64,000 nt of DNA from Pseudomonas kairouanensis (GTDB lineage: Bacteria > Pseudomonadota > Gammaproteobacteria > Pseudomonadales > Pseudomonadaceae), in assembly GCF_004682055.1 (NCBI RefSeq), contig NZ_QUZU01000017.1:1-64000 (forward strand), written 5' to 3'. The position numbers and the translations under genes are program-made. Positions 10,408-18,787 of the stretch are shown in pieces. Below the pieces are notes generated by a model. That model was not told the DNA's origin. It ran no database searches and saw nothing but the letters and a program-made list of their open reading frames with translations. The first letter of the stretch is position 1, and the number at the start of each line of letters is the position of its first letter.

Positions 10408-11715
10408 TTAATTGAGTTCGATGCGTTCGACTTTGCCTACCAGCAATACGTAGGAAAGCGCCCCCAGCAACGCCAGCACCGCAATGTAGGTAATCGCCGG
10501 CGCAAACGAATCCCCACTGGCCAAAAAGCCAATCACAATCGGCGTCGCAATCGCCGACAAGTTGCCAATGAAGTTGAACACCCCACCCGTCAGCCCCAGC
10601 AACCGCGCAGGCGCCAAGGTCGACACCAGCGACCAGGTAATCGACGCCAAGCCATTGCCAAAGAACGCCACGGCCAAAAAGGCAATCACCCACGCCGTCG
10701 AGTCCACATAGTTGGCACCGATGATCGCCGTAGAAATCAGCAGCCCGCCAATGATCGGCAACTTGCGCGCAAAGCCCACCGAGGCGCCACGTCGAATCAG
10801 CCAGTCGGAAAAGATCCCGGAACACAGCACGCCGACAAACGCCGCGAGAAAGGGCAGCGACGCCAGCAGGCCGGACTTGATGAAGTCCATGCCGCGATAT
10901 TTCACCAGGTAGGTCGGGAACCACGTCAGGAAAAACCACAGTGTGGAGTTCAGGCAGAACTGCCCCAGGTAGATGCCCCACAGCTTGCGCTTGCTCAGCA
11001 CAATGCCCAGGTCCACCCAACTGAACGGCGCCTTGGCGGCTTTTTCCTGCATGTCCACCAGGCCGCCGCCATCGCGGATCAGCTCGATCTCGGCTGTGTT
11101 GGCGCCTTTGAAATCCTTGGGCTCGCGGTACACCGCGTACCAGATGGCGGCCCAGAGGATGCCCACGCCACCGGTGACCACAAACACCATGTGCCAACCG
11201 AACGCATGTTGCAGCCAAGCCAGCACCGGCGTCAGAAACGCCAGCCCAACAAACTGCCCGGAGGTGTAGAAGCCAATCGCCGTGGCGCGCTCACGCTCGG
11301 GAAACCACGTAGTGACCACACGGCTGTTGATCGGATACGCCGGGGCCTCCAGTGCGCCCACCGCCATGCGCAGGACGAACAGGGCGATAAAGCTGGCGGC
11401 AAACCCCAGCATCACCGTGGCGATGGACCACAGCAACAGCGCGGCGGTATAGAGAATGCGCGGCGGCACGCGGTCCACCAGCCACCCGCCAGGGATCTGC
11501 ATGGCGGCGTAGGTCCAGCCGAACGCGGAGAAAATCAGGCCGACGTGAACCGGGTCGATGCCCAGCTCACTGGTGAGCGCCGGGGCGGCAATCGACAGGT
11601 TGCTGCGGTCGAGGTAGTTGATGACCACGGTGATAAACAGCAGCACCATGATGAAAAAACGCTTTCTGGTAGGCGTGACTAAAGAAGCCTGGCCGGTAAA
11701 GGATTCAGGATGCAT
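10408..11715 (-). CDS. dgoT: MFS anion:cation symporter, D-galactonate transporter type
   Basis: A 435-residue major facilitator with 12 predicted membrane segments. The N-terminal NYLDRSNLSIAAPAL motif and the segment-2/3 loop GGWLVDRVPPR are typical of the ACS subfamily (DgoT, GudP, ExuT). With dgoD, dgoA and dgoK upstream on the same strand it is most likely a proton-coupled D-galactonate importer; galactarate/glucarate specificity is an alternative. A 179-bp gap with a REP pair separates it from dgoD, so its transcript level may differ from theirs. Confidence 0.82.
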   Translation of the reverse strand: MHPESFTGQASLVTPTRKRFFIMVLLFITVVINYLDRSNLSIAAPALTSELGIDPVHVGLIFSAFGWTYAAMQIPGGWLVDRVPPRILYTAALLLWSIATVMLGFAASFIALFVLRMAVGALEAPAYPINSRVVTTWFPERERATAIGFYTSGQFVGLAFLTPVLAWLQHAFGWHMVFVVTGGVGILWAAIWYAVYREPKDFKGANTAEIELIRDGGGLVDMQEKAAKAPFSWVDLGIVLSKRKLWGIYLGQFCLNSTLWFFLTWFPTYLVKYRGMDFIKSGLLASLPFLAAFVGVLCSGIFSDWLIRRGASVGFARKLPIIGGLLISTAIIGANYVDSTAWVIAFLAVAFFGNGLASITWSLVSTLAPARLLGLTGGVFNFIGNLSAIATPIVIGFLASGDSFAPAITYIAVLALLGALSYVLLVGKVERIELN

Positions 11716-11770
11716 GAGGGGGTGCCTCTTCTTATGTTTATTGAGGACAGGTCTTACTGACGGAACCGGG

Positions 11771-11873
11771 TCAAATGTGGGAGGGGGCTTGCTCCCGATT
11801 GCAGTGTGTCAGTCACAGACTGGTTAGCTGAACCACCGCCATCGGGAGCAAGCCCCCTCCCACATTTTTGACC
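11771..11873. repeat. REP pair between dgoD and dgoT
   Basis: GTGGGAGGGGGCTTGCTCCC and its complement flank a 50-base centre; outer arms TCAAA.TGTGGG and CCCACA..TTTGAC extend the pairing. It lies inside a possible operon, where such a structure could protect or attenuate the dgoKAD part of the message. Confidence 0.88.
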
Positions 11874-11894
11874 GTATTTCAGTCAGTCAGGAAA

Positions 11895-13043
11895 TCACCA
11901 CTCGGCAAAGCTGCCATCAGCGTGGCGCCAGATCGGATTGCGCCAGCGATGGCCGATGGCCGCGCGTTCGATCACGTATTCCTCATTGATCTCGATCCCC
12001 AGGCCCGGCCCGTTGGGGATCTTCACAAAGCCCTGGTCATAGTCGAACACGCCAGGGTCGCGCACGTAGTCGAGCAGGTCGTTGCTCTCGTTGTAGTGAA
12101 TGCCCAGGCTTTGCTCCTGGATAAACGCGTTGTAGCAAACCGCGTCCAGTTGCAGGCACGCGGCCAGGGCAATCGGACCCAGCGGGCAGTGCAGGGCCAG
12201 GGCCACGTCGTAGGCTTCGGCCATGTTGGCGATTTTGCGGGTTTCGGTGATACCACCGGCGTGGGAGGCGTCCGGCTGGATGATGTCGACGTAGCCTTCA
12301 CTGAGCACCCGCTTGAAGTCCCAACGCGAGAACAGGCGCTCGCCCAAGGCAATCGGAGTGCTGGTCAGCGGCGCAAGTTCTTTGAGGGCTTCGTAGTTTT
12401 CGCTGAGCACCGGCTCTTCGATAAACATCAGCTTGTACGGGTCCAGCTCTTTCATCAGCACCTTGGCCATGGGCTTGTGCACCCGGCCATGGAAGTCCAC
12501 GCCGATACCCACGTTCGGGCCTACCGCATCACGCACGGCAGCCACGTTGGCCAGGGCCAGGTCGACTTTTTCGAAGCTATCAACGAACTGCAGCTCTTCG
12601 GTGCCGTTCATTTTTACTGCGGTGAAACCACGGGCCACGGCCTCTTTGGCGGCGCGGGCGGTGTCGGCGGGGCGGTCGCCGCCGATCCAGGAGTACACGC
12701 GGATCTTGTCGCGCACCTGGCCACCCAACAGGTCGCTGACCGACACGCCGAGGGCCTTGCCCTTGATGTCCCACAGCGCCTGGTCGATGCCGGCGAGGGC
12801 GCTCATGTGCACGGCGCCGCCCCGGTAGAAGCCGCCGCGATAGAGCACGGTCCAGATGTCTTCGATATTGCGTGGGTCTTTGCCGATCAGGTAGTCGGAC
12901 AGTTCTTCAACTGCAGCGGCCACGGTGTGAGCTCGGCCTTCGACCACGGGCTCACCCCAGCCGGTCACGCCCTGGTCGGTTTCGACTTTAAGGAAGCACC
13001 AGCGCGGCGGGACGATAAAGGTCGTCAGTTTGGTGATTTTCAT
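11895..13043 (-). CDS. dgoD: D-galactonate dehydratase
   Basis: A 382-residue enolase-superfamily enzyme converting D-galactonate to 2-keto-3-deoxy-D-galactonate, the same length as E. coli DgoD. Signature segments include [37 protein letters not shown] (metal ligands D, E and E) and the catalytic-histidine region [15 protein letters not shown]. The start [15 protein letters not shown] is canonical with AGAGATAA upstream. It is the third gene of a leftward dgoK-dgoA-dgoD run. Confidence 0.96.
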   Translation of the reverse strand: MKITKLTTFIVPPRWCFLKVETDQGVTGWGEPVVEGRAHTVAAAVEELSDYLIGKDPRNIEDIWTVLYRGGFYRGGAVHMSALAGIDQALWDIKGKALGVSVSDLLGGQVRDKIRVYSWIGGDRPADTARAAKEAVARGFTAVKMNGTEELQFVDSFEKVDLALANVAAVRDAVGPNVGIGVDFHGRVHKPMAKVLMKELDPYKLMFIEEPVLSENYEALKELAPLTSTPIALGERLFSRWDFKRVLSEGYVDIIQPDASHAGGITETRKIANMAEAYDVALALHCPLGPIALAACLQLDAVCYNAFIQEQSLGIHYNESNDLLDYVRDPGVFDYDQGFVKIPNGPGLGIEINEEYVIERAAIGHRWRNPIWRHADGSFAEW

Positions 13044-13091
13044 CTGTTATCTCTCTTATAGATGCGGCGCCTGTGGGCGCGGAACTTGATA

Positions 13092-13712
13092 TCAGCTCAG
13101 GGCTTTCCAGGCGGCGACATAAGCCTGGGCGCGGCTCGCGACCTGATCCACTGTCATACCCGGTTTGAACAACCCGGAACCCAGCCCGAACCCTTTGGCG
13201 CCGGCGTCGATAAACACCTGCATGTTGTCCGGGGTAATGCCGCCCACCGGCAGCAGCAAGGTGCCCGCCGGCAATACCGCCAGCCACGCCTTGATCACCG
13301 CCGGGCCCATTTGCTCGGCGGGGAACAGCTTCAATACATCGGCGCCTTCGGCCAGGGCGGCGAAGGCTTCGGTGGGCGTTGCCACCCCCGGCGACAGGAA
13401 CAGACCCGCGGCCTTGGCGGCACGCAATACCTTGGCGTCGCTGTGGGGCATGACGATCACTTGGCCGCCTGCCGCTTTCACCTGCTCGACCTGTTCGGGC
13501 GTCAACACCGTGCCCGCACCGATCAGGCAATCGGCGGGCAAGGTGTCGCGCAGGGTGCGGATGCTGGTGTAAGGGTCCGGCGAATTGAGCGGCACTTCGA
13601 TGACGCGAAACCCAGCCTGGTACAGCACCTGGCCAACGGCCTGGGCTTCGTCCGGGCGAATGCCGCGCAGGATGGCGATCAAACCGTTTTGCGCGAGTGC
13701 TTGCTTGAGCAT
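13092..13712 (-). CDS. dgoA: 2-dehydro-3-deoxy-6-phosphogalactonate aldolase
   Basis: A 206-residue class I aldolase that splits KDPGal into pyruvate and glyceraldehyde 3-phosphate. The Schiff-base lysine is K128 in DVLKLFPAEQ; E39 (RVIEVPLNSP), R16 and T68 (IGAGTVL) complete the KDPG-aldolase-type site. ATG 13712 starts one base after the dgoK stop (TGA-C-ATG), so translation is coupled. A longer open frame that runs into dgoK is not coding before this ATG. Confidence 0.95.
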   Translation of the reverse strand: MLKQALAQNGLIAILRGIRPDEAQAVGQVLYQAGFRVIEVPLNSPDPYTSIRTLRDTLPADCLIGAGTVLTPEQVEQVKAAGGQVIVMPHSDAKVLRAAKAAGLFLSPGVATPTEAFAALAEGADVLKLFPAEQMGPAVIKAWLAVLPAGTLLLPVGGITPDNMQVFIDAGAKGFGLGSGLFKPGMTVDQVASRAQAYVAAWKALS

Positions 13713-13713
13713 G

Positions 13714-14673
13714 TCAGGCCTCCGATACAGGGTGAATGAGCCCGGCCGCCACGGCCAGTTGCCACAGGCCGCGCTCGCTGGCTTCCTGCGCCAGGCTGAC
13801 CTGGGCAAAGCCGCACAGGGCGAGGGCGCGTTGATAGCGGGCACACAGGGGCGCTGCACCGACCAGGATGATCGGCTGTTGTTTGGCGCGCTCCGGCAGG
13901 CCGGCGAGTTCATGGCCAATCAGCAGGCCGGACAGATAATCGGGCTGTTGCTGCGGCGTCAGTTCAGCCGTAAGCCCAAGGGTGCGGGCGCTGAACAGGG
14001 TCGAAAGCAGGCCGCGCTGGCCATCCTTCGACAGTGCCACCTGCACGCCTCGGTCAAAGGCTTCGGCCTGGAATTGTTCGCATGTCTGTTGAGTTCGCCC
14101 CAGGATGCTGTGCTTGCTCAACACCGCAAACACCTCACCGGTCATAAACGTATCGAAGTGCGTAATGCAACCATCCACCACTTCGACCCATTTGGAATGG
14201 CTGCCCGGCAGGCCGATCAACACCTCGGCACCGAGCCCTTGCAGCACACCCAGCACTTGGGTTTCTTCGCCGCGCATCACATTGGGCAAACCGGCCTGCT
14301 CGATCACGCCGGGCACGATATGCACGTCCACGCCGCGCAGGCTGCGCACGCGGTGCAGGGCCTGGCCGAGGCTGGCGACATCCACAGGCGTATTGCGATA
14401 GGCCGCTTCACTCCAGCCCTGGGCGCTGCCAACCATGCCGCAAGCGATCACGGGCAAGTCGGGCTGGGCATCAAGCCAATCGCCACAGGCCGCATCGAAG
14501 GCCAATTCAAAACCATCGCTGCACGGCACGCCGGCAATGTCACGAGGCTCGCTGGGCAAGTGCATGATCCCCGACGCCAGCGAGCGCTGTTCCAGCACCA
14601 CGCCTGCGGGGCCGAGTTTGTAAGCACGAAGGGAGCTGGTCCCCCAATCGAGCGCGATCAATTGCGCCTGCAT
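13714..14673 (-). CDS. dgoK: 2-dehydro-3-deoxygalactonokinase
   Basis: A 319-residue ASKHA-fold sugar kinase that phosphorylates 2-keto-3-deoxygalactonate at C6. The N-terminal phosphate loop LIALDWGTSSLRAY, the PGSHSKWVEV segment near residue 160 and DTFMTGEVFAVL are characteristic of DgoK. It is first in the dgoKAD run and its 5' region holds the probable operon promoter. No GntR-type dgoR gene lies beside it, unlike the usual arrangement. Confidence 0.95.
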   Translation of the reverse strand: MQAQLIALDWGTSSLRAYKLGPAGVVLEQRSLASGIMHLPSEPRDIAGVPCSDGFELAFDAACGDWLDAQPDLPVIACGMVGSAQGWSEAAYRNTPVDVASLGQALHRVRSLRGVDVHIVPGVIEQAGLPNVMRGEETQVLGVLQGLGAEVLIGLPGSHSKWVEVVDGCITHFDTFMTGEVFAVLSKHSILGRTQQTCEQFQAEAFDRGVQVALSKDGQRGLLSTLFSARTLGLTAELTPQQQPDYLSGLLIGHELAGLPERAKQQPIILVGAAPLCARYQRALALCGFAQVSLAQEASERGLWQLAVAAGLIHPVSEA

Positions 14674-14746
14674 CGCTTCACCTGAGTTCTGAGCGGATGC
14701 GGCGAATATAAACCTATGGGCGAGAAAGTCTCAATATATAAATATC

Positions 14747-14765
14747 AATCCCATATTTAGGGATT
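14747..14765. promoter_or_regulatory. Inverted repeat upstream of dgoK
   Basis: AATCCC-N7-GGGATT in an AT-rich stretch (ATATATAAATAT just beside it), about 75 bases upstream of the dgoK start. It may be the operator of the dgo operon or part of its promoter; as a terminator for the upstream gene it is weak because no T-run follows. Confidence 0.45.
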
Positions 14766-14769
14766 TTAT

Positions 14770-15099
14770 TTAGGAGAAGGCTGACAGGTTCAGCTCACGC
14801 ATGGCCCCCATCCAGACCGCATAGTCCGTGTGGTCCTTGAGGTCATCGCCGGTATCGGGGTGCAGGAACACCACCAGCCCGTTGCGATGGATCACCAGCC
14901 ACGGCAGCACCACGCCGATGTATTCGGCGTCGAACGCCAGCTGGCAGCTCCAGTCCGGGTGCGGGCCCACGGGCTTTTCGTGCACGCGGCCCATGCGCAG
15001 GGGGAAGAGTTTGGCCGCGTCTTCGCACAGGGTGCGCGCCTGCTCAATGGTGCTGGCGTCGAAATAGATATGGGCGTGATAACCCTTGATACGTTGCAT
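14770..15099 (-). CDS. DOPA 4,5-dioxygenase-family protein
   Basis: A 109-residue protein of the small DOPA 4,5-dioxygenase family (fungal DodA type). Features are the N-terminal GYHAHIYFDA with H8 and H10, the KPVGPHPDWSCQLAF segment (H47) and VVFLHPDTGDDLKDHT near the end, which together supply candidate iron ligands. Members open catechol rings of DOPA-like substrates, though the bacterial role is generally unknown. ATG 15099 gives the conserved start MQRIKGYHAHIYF. It lies 31 bases after the LysR gene on the same strand, so the two may be co-transcribed. Confidence 0.82.
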   Translation of the reverse strand: MQRIKGYHAHIYFDASTIEQARTLCEDAAKLFPLRMGRVHEKPVGPHPDWSCQLAFDAEYIGVVLPWLVIHRNGLVVFLHPDTGDDLKDHTDYAVWMGAMRELNLSAFS

Positions 15100-15130
15100 G
15101 ACGGACTCCGAATCCAATGTGGGCCAAATC

Positions 15131-16081
15131 CTAGACGGCAATCGAGGGCAGGGCCAGCCCGGTCAATGACTGCGCGCTGTTGGCCTGCTCAGCCACCAGC
15201 CACTCGACGAAACGCTCCACCAGCTGCCCACGGCGCTTGCGCTGGGGTTGCACCACGTAATAGCCGAAACGTGAGATCACCGTGTCGCTGATCGGTCGGC
15301 ACAGCCAGTTTTGCTCCAGCAGGTTATCCACCAGATGGCGCCAACCAATGGCCACGCCCTGGCCAGCAATCGCGGCCTGGATCAGCAAGGTGTAGTTGTC
15401 GAAGCGCAGCTGGCCCGGCGTGGGCGCGGCGCTGATACCCAGTTCGCGGAACACACCGCTCCAATCGAACCACTGGCTGTTGTTTTCTTGGCGCAGGTGC
15501 AGCAGGGGGAAATCGTGCAAGTTTTGTACAGTCAGCGGCGTCGCCTGTTCCTTGAGCCACTGCGGGCTGCACACCGGGAACACTTCTTCGTTGAACAGCC
15601 ACAGGCTCTCGCCCTGCTTGAAGCGGCCATCGCCAAACAGCACCGCCACATCGATGTCGCTGCGCAGGGTGGCGTGGTTGCGCTCGCTGGTCACCAGGCT
15701 TACGTCCACCTGGGGGTTGGCCTGGTGGAAGCGGTGCAAGCGCGGCATCAGCCAATAGGCGGCGAAGGCAAAATCGGTGGCCACTTGCAGCACTTCGTGT
15801 TGGTCCTGCTGGGTGATCAGGCTCAGGCCCTGGTTGATACCCTGCAAACCACCTTGCACATGCTCGAACAGCAGCGCGCCGGCGTCGGTCAGTTCGATAC
15901 CTCGGTAGATGCGGTCGAACAGGCGGATCGCCAGTTGTTCCTCCAGCCGTTTGATCTGCTGGCTGATAGCCGGCTGAGTAGTGCCCAACTCCATTGCGGC
16001 AGCGGTAAAGCTGCGATGGCGTGCCGCCGCCTCAAAGGCGCGCAGCAGGTCGAGGGACAGGTCACCGAGGGCTTCATACAT
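15131..16081 (-). CDS. LysR-type regulator, probably of the choline-sulfate genes
   Basis: A 316-residue LysR regulator with an N-terminal winged helix-turn-helix (LSLDLLRAFEAAARHRSFTAAAMELGTTQPAIS, about 8-66) and a substrate-binding-like C-terminal domain. It is divergent from the choline-sulfatase gene across 103 bases, the arrangement of the dedicated choline-sulfate regulator in many proteobacteria. The inducer is inferred, not seen. It may also drive the DOPA-dioxygenase-like gene downstream. Confidence 0.85.
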   Translation of the reverse strand: MYEALGDLSLDLLRAFEAAARHRSFTAAAMELGTTQPAISQQIKRLEEQLAIRLFDRIYRGIELTDAGALLFEHVQGGLQGINQGLSLITQQDQHEVLQVATDFAFAAYWLMPRLHRFHQANPQVDVSLVTSERNHATLRSDIDVAVLFGDGRFKQGESLWLFNEEVFPVCSPQWLKEQATPLTVQNLHDFPLLHLRQENNSQWFDWSGVFRELGISAAPTPGQLRFDNYTLLIQAAIAGQGVAIGWRHLVDNLLEQNWLCRPISDTVISRFGYYVVQPQRKRRGQLVERFVEWLVAEQANSAQSLTGLALPSIAV

Positions 16082-16111
16082 AAGCTGTGCTTATCCTAGA
16101 CATTGCATTTC

Positions 16112-16127
16112 ATGGGCTTTACCCCAT
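16112..16127. promoter_or_regulatory. Palindrome in the LysR-betC intergenic region
   Basis: ATGGG-CTTTAC-CCCAT, a 16-bp interrupted palindrome about midway in the 103-bp divergent spacer. Its position is right for a LysR recognition site controlling betC and its own gene. A further CATGGGC follows 15 bases later and may be a half-site. Confidence 0.5.
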
Positions 16128-16184
16128 TTTCCATGGGCCGCATGCTCACTGGCATAAACACCGCCTATGGAATGCCGAAGACTC

Positions 16185-17699
16185 ATGAAGCGCAAGAACA
16201 TTCTTTTCATCATGGCCGATCAAATGGCCGCGCCGCTGCTTCCGTTCTACGGATCTTCGCCCATCAAGTTGCCCAATCTCAGCCGTCTTGCCGCACAAGG
16301 CGTGGTCTTCGATGCCGCCTACTGCAACAGCCCGCTGTGCGCGCCGTCGCGTTTCACCCTGGTCAGTGGCCAGTTGCCGAGCAAGATCGGCGCCTACGAC
16401 AACGCCGCCGATTTCCCCGCCGATGTACCGACTTATGCCCACTTCCTGCGTCGCCTCGGCTACCGCACCGCGCTGTCGGGCAAGATGCACTTTTGCGGGC
16501 CCGACCAACTGCACGGTTACGAAGAACGCCTGACCAGCGACATCTACCCCGCCGACTACGGCTGGGCGGTGAACTGGGACGAACCGGACGTGCGCCCTAG
16601 CTGGTATCACAACATGTCGTCGGTACTGCAAGCGGGCCCTTGCGTGCGCACCAACCAGCTGGATTTTGACGAAGAGGTGGTGTTCAAGGCCCAGCAGTAC
16701 CTGTTCGACCACATCCGCGAGGATGGCGACCAGCCGTTCTGCCTGACCGTGTCGATGACCCATCCCCACGACCCGTACACCATTCCCAAACCGTTCTGGG
16801 ACCTGTACGACGATACCGATATCCCCTTGCCTACAACCCCAGCGCAAGGCGATCTCGACCCGCATTCCCAGCGCCTGCTCAAGGTTTACGACCTGTGGGA
16901 CAAACCGCTGCCCGTGAATAAGATCCGTGATGCACGCCGTGCCTACTTCGGCGCGTGCAGCTACATCGACAGTAATGTCGGCAAGCTGCTGCAAACCCTG
17001 GAAGACACCGGCCTGGCCGACGATACGATCATCATTTTCTCTGGCGACCACGGCGACATGCTCGGCGAGCGCGGCCTCTGGTACAAAATGCACTGGTTTG
17101 AAATGGCCGCCCGCGTGCCGCTGCTGGTCAGCGCACCGGGGCAGTTTGCGGCGGGTCGCGTCAGCCAGGCGGTGTCCACCGCCGACCTGCTGCCCACCCT
17201 GGTGGAACTGGCCGGTGGCGAGCTTGACCCACGCCTGGCGCTGGACGGCCGCTCGCTGGTCCCGCATTTGCAGGGGCAGGGCGGACACGACGAAGTATTT
17301 GGCGAATACATGGCCGAAGGCACCGTCAGCCCGCTGATGATGATTCGCCGGGGCGCCTACAAATTCATCTACAGCGAAGACGACCCGTGTCTACTGTTCG
17401 ATGTACACAACGACCCGCACGAGCGGGAGAACCTCAGCCAGTCACCGGAACACCGGCCACTGTTCGAGGCGTTTTTGAATGAGGCGCGGGCCAAATGGGA
17501 CATCCCGGCGATCCACCAGCAGGTGCTCGCCAGCCAACGCCGCCGTCGCCTGGTGTTTGAAGCACTGACCCAAGGCAAGCTGAAGAGCTGGGACCACCAG
17601 CCACTGGTAGACGCCAGTCAGCAATACATGCGCAACCATATCGACCTCGACGACCTGGAGCGCAAGGCACGTTATCCACAACCCTGCCAAAACCAATAA
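16185..17699 (+). CDS. betC: Choline-sulfatase
   Basis: A 504-residue type I sulfatase hydrolysing choline-O-sulfate to choline and sulfate. The formylglycine motif C-A-P-S-R is at 52-56 (NSPLCAPSRFTLVSGQ), metal ligand D12 lies in MADQM, and FSGDHGDMLGERG supplies the second metal-binding part near residue 285. The segment near residues 100-140 matches BetC rather than arylsulfatases. ATG 16185 gives the family start KRKNILFIMADQ; ATG 16167 would add six residues without a better ribosome site. choX follows after 15 bases. Confidence 0.95.
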   Translation: MKRKNILFIMADQMAAPLLPFYGSSPIKLPNLSRLAAQGVVFDAAYCNSPLCAPSRFTLVSGQLPSKIGAYDNAADFPADVPTYAHFLRRLGYRTALSGKMHFCGPDQLHGYEERLTSDIYPADYGWAVNWDEPDVRPSWYHNMSSVLQAGPCVRTNQLDFDEEVVFKAQQYLFDHIREDGDQPFCLTVSMTHPHDPYTIPKPFWDLYDDTDIPLPTTPAQGDLDPHSQRLLKVYDLWDKPLPVNKIRDARRAYFGACSYIDSNVGKLLQTLEDTGLADDTIIIFSGDHGDMLGERGLWYKMHWFEMAARVPLLVSAPGQFAAGRVSQAVSTADLLPTLVELAGGELDPRLALDGRSLVPHLQGQGGHDEVFGEYMAEGTVSPLMMIRRGAYKFIYSEDDPCLLFDVHNDPHERENLSQSPEHRPLFEAFLNEARAKWDIPAIHQQVLASQRRRRLVFEALTQGKLKSWDHQPLVDASQQYMRNHIDLDDLERKARYPQPCQNQ

Positions 17700-17714
17700 A
17701 ACTGAGGGAAGGCC

Positions 17715-18629
17715 ATGCAAAAGTTGACCGTGGTACTTGGAATGTTGGCGCTGGGCAGCGCCAATGTGTACGCAGACGCCAGTTGTGACACGGTAAAAAT
17801 GGCCGATCCGGGCTGGAGCGACATTGCCGCCACCAATGCCATCGCCGGTTTCTTGCTCACCGGCATGGGCTACAAGGCCAAGGTCGACACCCTGGCGGTG
17901 CCGATCACCTTTGGTGGGCTCAAGGATGGCCAGGTAGACGTGTTCCTGGGCAATTGGATGCCGGCCCAGCAGGGCTTTTACGACAAGTTCGTGGCCAATG
18001 GTGATGTGGTGCAGCTGGCCAAGAACCTCGACGGTACCGAGTTCACCCTCGCCGTGCCGGATTACGTGTGGGACGCCGGGGTGCATGACTTTACTGATCT
18101 GAACAAGTTTGCCGACAAGTTCGACAAGAAGATCTACGGCATCGGCTCTGGTGCTCCGGCCAACATCTCATTGCAGGAGATCATCAAGAAGAACGACTTT
18201 GACCTCGGCCAGTGGAAGCTGATCGAGTCCAGCGAACAGGCGATGCTCGCCGAAGTGTCGCGGGCGGTGAAGAAGCAGAAGTTCGTGACCTTCCTCGGTT
18301 GGACGCCTCACCCGATGAACGTGCAGTTGAAAATGCACTACCTCAAGGGCGGCGAAAAGTACTTCGGCGACACCGGCAGCGTGTACACATTGACCCGCAA
18401 GGGTTACGCACAGGCCTGCCCCAATGTCGGAAAACTGCTGACCAACCTGAGTTTTAGCCAGGAAATGGAAAACAGCATCATGGCCGAGGTGGTGAATAAG
18501 AAAGTCAGCAATGCCGAGGCGGCCAAGGCGTGGATCAAGGCCAATCCGGCGGTGTTGGATAAGTGGCTGGAGGGTGTGAAGACGGTGGACGGCAAGGATG
18601 CGTTGCCCGCCGTAAAAGCCAAACTGTAA
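17715..18629 (+). CDS. choX: Choline ABC transporter substrate-binding protein
   Basis: A 304-residue periplasmic binding protein of the OpuAC/ChoX type. A signal peptide ends near residue 22 (NVYADA). Conserved binding-site segments are MADPGWSDIAATNAI, FLGNWMPAQQGFYDKF (tryptophan cage) and FLGWTPHPMN. It should deliver choline, and perhaps choline-O-sulfate, to an ABC importer, but no permease or ATPase gene is nearby, so those are encoded elsewhere. GAGGGAAGG precedes the start, and the gene is 15 bases after betC, in the same operon. Confidence 0.92.
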   Translation: MQKLTVVLGMLALGSANVYADASCDTVKMADPGWSDIAATNAIAGFLLTGMGYKAKVDTLAVPITFGGLKDGQVDVFLGNWMPAQQGFYDKFVANGDVVQLAKNLDGTEFTLAVPDYVWDAGVHDFTDLNKFADKFDKKIYGIGSGAPANISLQEIIKKNDFDLGQWKLIESSEQAMLAEVSRAVKKQKFVTFLGWTPHPMNVQLKMHYLKGGEKYFGDTGSVYTLTRKGYAQACPNVGKLLTNLSFSQEMENSIMAEVVNKKVSNAEAAKAWIKANPAVLDKWLEGVKTVDGKDALPAVKAKL

Positions 18630-18642
18630 GGCCCAACGCAAT

Positions 18643-18737
18643 CCAAATGTGGGAGCAGGCTTGCTCGCGAATGCGGTGTGTCAGCCAACAATTGCTTAGC
18701 TGATCCACCGCATTCGCGAGCAAGCCCGCTTCCACAG
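18643..18737. repeat. REP pair after choX
   Basis: GTGGGAGCAGGCTTGCTCGC and its near-complement CGAGCAAGCCCGCTTCCAC, joined by TGCGG..CCGCA inner arms. The two point differences (GCAGG, GCTTCC) show this pair is diverging from the consensus. It lies directly after the choX stop. Confidence 0.88.
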
Positions 18738-18787
18738 GGTTCTGCATGTACTGATATTCTGCGGCAAACCTTCAAACCGAGACCCTG

